From NCBI GenBank assembly GCA_017538845.1, contig JAFYIC010000118.1:1-10673 (forward strand): a stretch of 10,673 nt of DNA. Reading direction: 5' to 3'. Source of the DNA: Bacillota bacterium (GTDB lineage Bacteria > Bacillota > Clostridia > Peptostreptococcales > Anaerovoracaceae). Numbering within the stretch: position 1 is the stretch's first letter; each line of letters opens with the position of its first letter. Shown here in pieces: positions 6,847 through 10,673 of this stretch. Under the pieces are notes generated by a model, which saw nothing but the letters and a program-made list of their open reading frames with translations, did not search any database and was not told where the DNA came from. The position numbers and the translations under genes are program-made.

Positions 6847-7494
6847 CTACCGGTCTTTCATTTTTCTGACCGTCTCCGCCGGGTCATCTGACCTGAATAC
6901 CGACGAACCTGCCACAACTATGTCTGTTCCGTTCTCAATGATGCTGTCTATGTTGGTCAGATCGGCTCCGCCGTCTATTTCTATCTCAAAGGAAAGGTTC
7001 CTCTTTTTTCTTTCCTCTGCCAGTTCCTTTACTTTGTCAAGGGTGTAGCTTATGAACTTCTGTCCGCCGAACCCGGGATTTACAGACATGACCAGTACAA
7101 GGTCCGCTTTGTCCAGGATCCAGTCTATGGTTTCCGTAGGTGTGGCCGGATTGAGCGCCACTCCTGCCTTTATTCCAAGGGATTTTATGTATTCGATGGT
7201 CCTGTCCAGATGCACGCACGCTTCCTGATGGACAGTGATGTATTCAGTCTGGTCCGTTACAAAATCCTTTATGTATTTGTCCGGCTCCTCTATCATCAGA
7301 TGCACGTCGAAGGGCAGTTTGGTCTTTTCACACAGGCACTTCATCACAGGCGCGCCGAAACTTATGTTGGGGACGAAATGGCCGTCCATTACGTCCACGT
7401 GTATAAGGTCCGCTCCGGCTTTCTCTATGATGCTCACCTGCTCGCCCAGCTGCGAGAAATCTGCTGACAGTATCGAAGGTGCGATTTTAGCCAT
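6847..7494 (-). CDS. rpe: Ribulose-phosphate 3-epimerase
   Basis: Interconverts D-ribulose 5-phosphate and D-xylulose 5-phosphate in the pentose phosphate pathway; cytoplasmic TIM barrel. The 215 residues match the family's normal length. It opens with APSILSADF; metal ligands and catalytic acids are His32 and Asp34 (IHVDVMDGHFVPN), His65 (DVHLMIEEP) and Asp174 (EIDGG). The phosphate-binding region includes VMSVNPGFGGQ (135-145) and VAGSSVF (194-200). The ATG lies three bases after the rsgA stop, with an AGGAAA site (7501-7506) overlapping the end of rsgA, so translation is probably coupled. Stop is TAG. Following rsgA is its common place in Bacillota; the thiamine pyrophosphokinase gene often found after rpe (thiN in Bacillus subtilis) is not here, and LCP genes take that position. 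Confidence 0.97.
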   Translation of the reverse strand: MAKIAPSILSADFSQLGEQVSIIEKAGADLIHVDVMDGHFVPNISFGAPVMKCLCEKTKLPFDVHLMIEEPDKYIKDFVTDQTEYITVHQEACVHLDRTIEYIKSLGIKAGVALNPATPTETIDWILDKADLVLVMSVNPGFGGQKFISYTLDKVKELAEERKKRNLSFEIEIDGGADLTNIDSIIENGTDIVVAGSSVFRSDDPAETVRKMKDR

Positions 7495-7497
7495 CTT

Positions 7498-8361
7498 TTA
7501 TTTCCTTTCCTGCAGATCTTCCATCTGCTTCAGATATGACTGATATCGTGACTTGTGTATTTCTCCGTTTTCCACGGCTTCTTTTATCCTGCATCCCGGT
7601 TCGCTCATATGTCTGCAGTTGTCGTATCTGCAGTGCCCGAGGAATTTTTCCATTTCAGGGAAAAACCTGTCCAGAGGCACGTCTTCCCCGTCATCCGGCT
7701 GCATTTCAAATGAAGTGAATCCCGGTGTATCGTACACCTTGGTCCCTCCCGGAAGATCAAATATCTCCACGTGCCTGGTCGTATGACGGCCGCGCTGTGT
7801 TTTGTCGCTTACGGTCCCTGTCTCCGCTTCCGCTTCAGGTTTCAGGGTATTCAGGATAGTCGATTTGCCGACTCCCGAAGGTCCCGTCAGGGCTACTCTC
7901 TTTCCCCTGATCAGTTCCTTAAGCTCTTCTATGCCCTCACCCGTGACGCAGCTCAGGTATATTACCGGATAGATATTTTCATATATGCTGCCTGTGTTTT
8001 CGGCTTCGCCGTCTGAAAGGTCCGTCTTGTTTATGCACAGGGCCGCATCCGTTCCGCTTTTTTCTGCTGTCACCAGCATTCTGTCGATCACCTGCGCATT
8101 GGGCGCCGGATCTTTTGCGGCAACCACTGTGATCATAAGGTCCACGTTTGAAACCGCCGGCCGCACAAACAGATTGCTGCGCGGAAAGATCTCATCGATC
8201 ACTGCTTCCTCATCATCGAGCACGGTGATCTTTACCTGATCTCCCACAGTCGGCGTTATCTTCTTTTTCTTGAAGAGGCCTCTTGCGCGGCACTGATAGA
8301 CGCCCTCTTCAGTCGCCACATAATAGAAGCCGCCTATGCCTTTTACTATCTCTCCTGTCAT
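7498..8361 (-). CDS. rsgA: Ribosome small-subunit biogenesis GTPase RsgA (YjeQ/YloQ/CpgA)
   Basis: Circularly permuted GTPase that works late in 30S subunit maturation. The 287 residues show an N-terminal OB-fold (about 1-65), then G motifs in permuted order: G4 NKTD at 111-114, G5-like SCVTG around 137-141, G1 P-loop TGPSGVGKST at 159-168, switch region TQRGRHTTRH at 188-197, and G3 DTPG at 211-214. The C-terminal zinc knuckle is Cys244, Cys249, His251 and Cys257 (CRYDNCRHMSEPGC). The start ATG shares one base with the prkC stop (TGATG), with GGAG ten bases ahead inside prkC, so translational coupling is likely. In B. subtilis the homologue CpgA is next to PrkC and is one of its phosphorylation targets; the same pairing here is inference from context. 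Confidence 0.97.
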   Translation of the reverse strand: MTGEIVKGIGGFYYVATEEGVYQCRARGLFKKKKITPTVGDQVKITVLDDEEAVIDEIFPRSNLFVRPAVSNVDLMITVVAAKDPAPNAQVIDRMLVTAEKSGTDAALCINKTDLSDGEAENTGSIYENIYPVIYLSCVTGEGIEELKELIRGKRVALTGPSGVGKSTILNTLKPEAEAETGTVSDKTQRGRHTTRHVEIFDLPGGTKVYDTPGFTSFEMQPDDGEDVPLDRFFPEMEKFLGHCRYDNCRHMSEPGCRIKEAVENGEIHKSRYQSYLKQMEDLQERK

Positions 8362-10250
8362 CAGTTTACAGCTCCGGTAGAGAAGTCTACGCTCTTGCGC
8401 ATTACTTCTTCCGTATCGAACAGAACTATGACTTTGCCTTTTCCTTTGCCTGATACTGTCACGGTCTCGCCGCCGTCGCTCTTGGCTCTCTGTTCGCCTG
8501 ATATGATGTTCCTCGTACCGTCGGAATCCGTTACCGTTACGGTCAGGAAGAACGTGTCGTTTTCAGCTTTGGAATAGTCGATGTACAGGTCTACCTCACC
8601 GGTCTCTTCCTTCTGTTCAGGTCCCTTGCTGACCTTCAGGTCTACAGTATCGCCCTTCTGGAGTTTATGATGGGCGTCGTACTGCTGCCACATTACCTTG
8701 CCTTTTGTATAGTCTTCGCTGTAGCCTTCCTCTACGTTTCCTACCTGCAGTCCCGCTCCTTCAAGCAGTGACTTGGCTTCGTCCAGAGTCTTATCCAGTA
8801 CGAAAGGCATCTCTACTTCATTCTCTCTGGATCCGTCGCTTATCTTTACGTTGACTTCCGTGCCGCCTTCGGCCGTATCACCTGCGCCCGGATCCTGTTT
8901 GACTATCTCGCCCTTCGGTTTCTTGCTGGCCACAGGCGTTACGTTGCCCAGCTTGAATCCGGCGGCTTCCAGTTTCTCCTGCGCTTCTTTCGTATCCAGT
9001 CCTATTACGGACGGAACTGTGGCAGGACCGGGTCCCTTGCTTATATACACGGTGATGGTGGTTCCCTGCTTGGCCTTCTCGCCCGCTTCGGGAGTCTGTG
9101 ACGCAACGTGTCCTTTCTCTATGTCAGGGTCGTTGACTTTCTCGCCCTGGGTTATCTTGTAGCCTGCGTCTTCAGCGATCTGCACTGCCTCTTCATAAGT
9201 CTTATCCACCAGGTTGGGGACCTTTGACGCCCCTAAAAGTCCTGTGGCAAACGCCGCTATCAGAAGTCCCGCTATCACTGCGGCGGCAACGATTATCGCT
9301 ATTATGAGCTTCTTCTTGCTCTTCTTTTTACTTTCTTCCGGCAGATTTTCTTCTCTCGGCTGGATCTCACGTCCCGGTTTCTGACGGTCTTCTTTCTTTA
9401 CGCCAACCGGCGCGCCGACTACTCTCGTCACCAGTTCAATGTTATCCAGATCATCGATCAGTTCTTCTGCTGAAGCGTATCTGTTTTCCTGATATTTATC
9501 TGTCGCCTTCAGGATCACCTGCTCAAGTCCCGGAGGGATTCCCGGAGCCAGCTGTGAAGGCGGTACCATTTCGTCGTTTATGTGCATGAGCGCCACTGAA
9601 ACGGGATTTTCCGCGTCAAAGGGCACTTTGCCCGTGAGCATCTCATACATTACGATGCCCAGCGAATATATATCGGATCTCTCATCCACATATCCGCCTC
9701 TTGCCTGTTCCGGCGAGAAGTAGTGAACGGATCCCATAACGCCCTCCGCGCTGTTGTCCACTATAGTGGAGGTGTTCACGGCTTTGGCTATTCCAAAATC
9801 AGCTATCTTGGCGATACCCGTTCCTGTGATGAGTATATTATGCGGTTTTACGTCTCTGTGGATGATGTTGTTCTTGTGAGCGAACCCGAGAGCCGACGCT
9901 ACCTGTTTTGTGATCTCGATAGCCTTGTGATACTCCATCGGGCCTTCTTCTTTGATGATGTCACTGAGCACGCGGCCTTCTATCAGTTCCATTACGATGT
10001 AATAGATGTTCCCTTCCCGTCCTACATCATAGATGTTCACGATATTAGGATGTGTGAGTCCTGCTGCCGCCTGAGCTTCTCTTCTGAAACTCTCGGTGAA
10101 CTTGCTGTCTTTGATATACTCCGGTTTCAGGATCTTGATAGCTACGAACCTTTTCAGGATGCGGCATCTGGCTTTGTATACCACAGACATTCCGCCTTCG
10201 CCTATCTTCTCAAGTAATTCGTATCTCCCTGCAAGTACTTTACTGCTCAT
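8361..10250 (-). CDS. prkC: Membrane Ser/Thr protein kinase with PASTA repeats (PrkC/Stk1 type)
   Basis: Hanks-type kinase that senses muropeptides or lipid II outside and phosphorylates cytoplasmic targets in wall synthesis, division and translation. Length is 629 residues. The kinase domain is about 10-268: glycine loop GEGGMSVVYKA (17-27), Lys39 (VAIK), Glu58, catalytic HRDVKPHN (131-138, Asp133), DFG 151-153, activation-loop Thr160/Ser161/Thr162 as likely autophosphorylation sites, and SPE 179-181 in the APE position. A basic linker leads to a transmembrane helix (about 315-337). Three PASTA repeats follow at about 343-405, 411-472 and 479-542. A further non-PASTA, strand-rich tail of about 80 residues closes the protein. 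The ATG overlaps the end of the phosphatase gene by 11 bases, and a strong GGAGGGG (10254-10260) lies inside that gene. The TGA stop overlaps the rsgA start. Confidence 0.97.
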   Translation of the reverse strand: MSSKVLAGRYELLEKIGEGGMSVVYKARCRILKRFVAIKILKPEYIKDSKFTESFRREAQAAAGLTHPNIVNIYDVGREGNIYYIVMELIEGRVLSDIIKEEGPMEYHKAIEITKQVASALGFAHKNNIIHRDVKPHNILITGTGIAKIADFGIAKAVNTSTIVDNSAEGVMGSVHYFSPEQARGGYVDERSDIYSLGIVMYEMLTGKVPFDAENPVSVALMHINDEMVPPSQLAPGIPPGLEQVILKATDKYQENRYASAEELIDDLDNIELVTRVVGAPVGVKKEDRQKPGREIQPREENLPEESKKKSKKKLIIAIIVAAAVIAGLLIAAFATGLLGASKVPNLVDKTYEEAVQIAEDAGYKITQGEKVNDPDIEKGHVASQTPEAGEKAKQGTTITVYISKGPGPATVPSVIGLDTKEAQEKLEAAGFKLGNVTPVASKKPKGEIVKQDPGAGDTAEGGTEVNVKISDGSRENEVEMPFVLDKTLDEAKSLLEGAGLQVGNVEEGYSEDYTKGKVMWQQYDAHHKLQKGDTVDLKVSKGPEQKEETGEVDLYIDYSKAENDTFFLTVTVTDSDGTRNIISGEQRAKSDGGETVTVSGKGKGKVIVLFDTEEVMRKSVDFSTGAVN

Positions 10251-10673
10251 TGTCCCCTCCTGTGATCTTTAAGACTACTACTGTGATGTTGTCATTACCA
10301 CCACATTGATTTGCTTTATCTATCAGGGCGCGGCTCATTTCCGACATAGTGGCGCCGCTGCCGAGTATTTCTTCTATCTCTTCCCTTTTCACATCGGTGT
10401 AAAGCCCGTCTGTGCACAGTAATATGATATCATTTTCTTTCAGTTCTGTCTTGAAAAAGTCGGGCTCCACCTGCTCCTCGGCGCCCAGGGCTCTCGTTAT
10501 GACATTCCTGTGCGTATGTGATTCGGCAGCCTCTTCAGAGATCTCGCCATTTCTTATGAGCGTGTTCACATAGGTGTGATCCTCAGTCACCTGGCTCAGG
10601 AATCCCTTTCTGTAAACGTATGCTCTGCTGTCTCCCACATTGACGAAATACGCGGTCCTGCCGCGTATATAGG
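10240..10673 (-). CDS. stp: PP2C-family Ser/Thr protein phosphatase, C-terminal part (5' end outside window)
   Basis: Metal-dependent phosphatase (PrpC/Stp type) that removes phosphates placed by the adjacent PASTA kinase and on shared targets. About 143 residues are visible, and the family has about 240-250. The frame stays open to the window edge: before the GTG at 10638 it reads YIRGRTAYFVN, which continues into VGDSRAYVYR, so GTG 10638 is internal and the real start lies beyond 10673. PP2C motifs present are NVGDSRAY, LCTDGLYTDV (metal-binding Asp) and the closing GGNDNITVVV with its metal-binding Asp. It overlaps prkC by 11 bases, the usual tight phosphatase/kinase pairing. Stop is TAA. 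Confidence 0.95.
   Translation of the reverse strand, partial: YIRGRTAYFVNVGDSRAYVYRKGFLSQVTEDHTYVNTLIRNGEISEEAAESHTHRNVITRALGAEEQVEPDFFKTELKENDIILLCTDGLYTDVKREEIEEILGSGATMSEMSRALIDKANQCGGNDNITVVVLKITGGDNEQ
10254..10260 (-). promoter_or_regulatory. Ribosome binding site of prkC inside the phosphatase gene
   Basis: GGAGGGG, about three to five bases before the prkC ATG depending on how it pairs, embedded in the last codons of the phosphatase gene. It fixes the kinase start and the 11-base gene overlap, and suggests the two proteins are made in linked amounts. Confidence 0.75.

Noticed and set aside
10240..10638. GTG at 10638 as the start of a short phosphatase
   Set aside because: It falls inside the conserved NVGDSRAY motif, and the frame continues with matching PP2C sequence to the window end.

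Overview
The window is chromosomal housekeeping DNA, most likely from a low-to-mid GC Gram-positive anaerobe of the Bacillota (Clostridia-like). The grounds are the PP2C phosphatase / PASTA kinase / rsgA / rpe gene order, tandem LytR-CpsA-Psr (LCP) wall-polymer proteins, a threonyl-tRNA synthetase without a TGS domain, and strong GGAGG-like ribosome binding sites. The genus cannot be read from the sequence alone. I see no mobile element, CRISPR array, RNA gene or phage gene.

Layout. From 1 to 1215 the + strand carries the 3' part of an NhaC-type Na+/H+ antiporter whose start lies before the window. A strong hairpin with T-rich flanks on both sides (1274-1297) separates it from a long gene series on the - strand that fills the rest of the window. 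In transcription order (right to left) that series is: a PP2C-type phosphatase (5' end outside the window), PASTA Ser/Thr kinase prkC, ribosome-assembly GTPase rsgA, ribulose-phosphate epimerase rpe, an LCP gene broken by an in-frame TAG, a second intact LCP gene, D-Ala-D-Ala ligase ddl, thrS, and a small DUF2007 protein. Genes overlap or are separated by at most about 50 bp, no terminator is visible between them, and nearly every gene has its own Shine-Dalgarno sequence, so one operon ending at the shared hairpin is the simplest reading.

How the genes fit together. The phosphatase and kinase form a reversible phosphorylation pair that senses cell-wall fragments through extracellular PASTA domains. 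RsgA and Rpe are their usual neighbours in this phylum. The following LCP proteins (attachment of polymers to peptidoglycan) and Ddl (D-Ala-D-Ala for the peptidoglycan stem) extend the wall theme. ThrS and DUF2007 close the unit.

Main oddity. The first LCP gene is complete from membrane anchor to C-terminus except for a single in-frame amber codon at 6610-6612 between the anchor and the catalytic domain. TAG is the normal stop of four other genes here, so this looks like a fresh nonsense mutation (or a sequencing error) rather than code reassignment, but amber readthrough is worth a check. I find no convincing undescribed system in this window.
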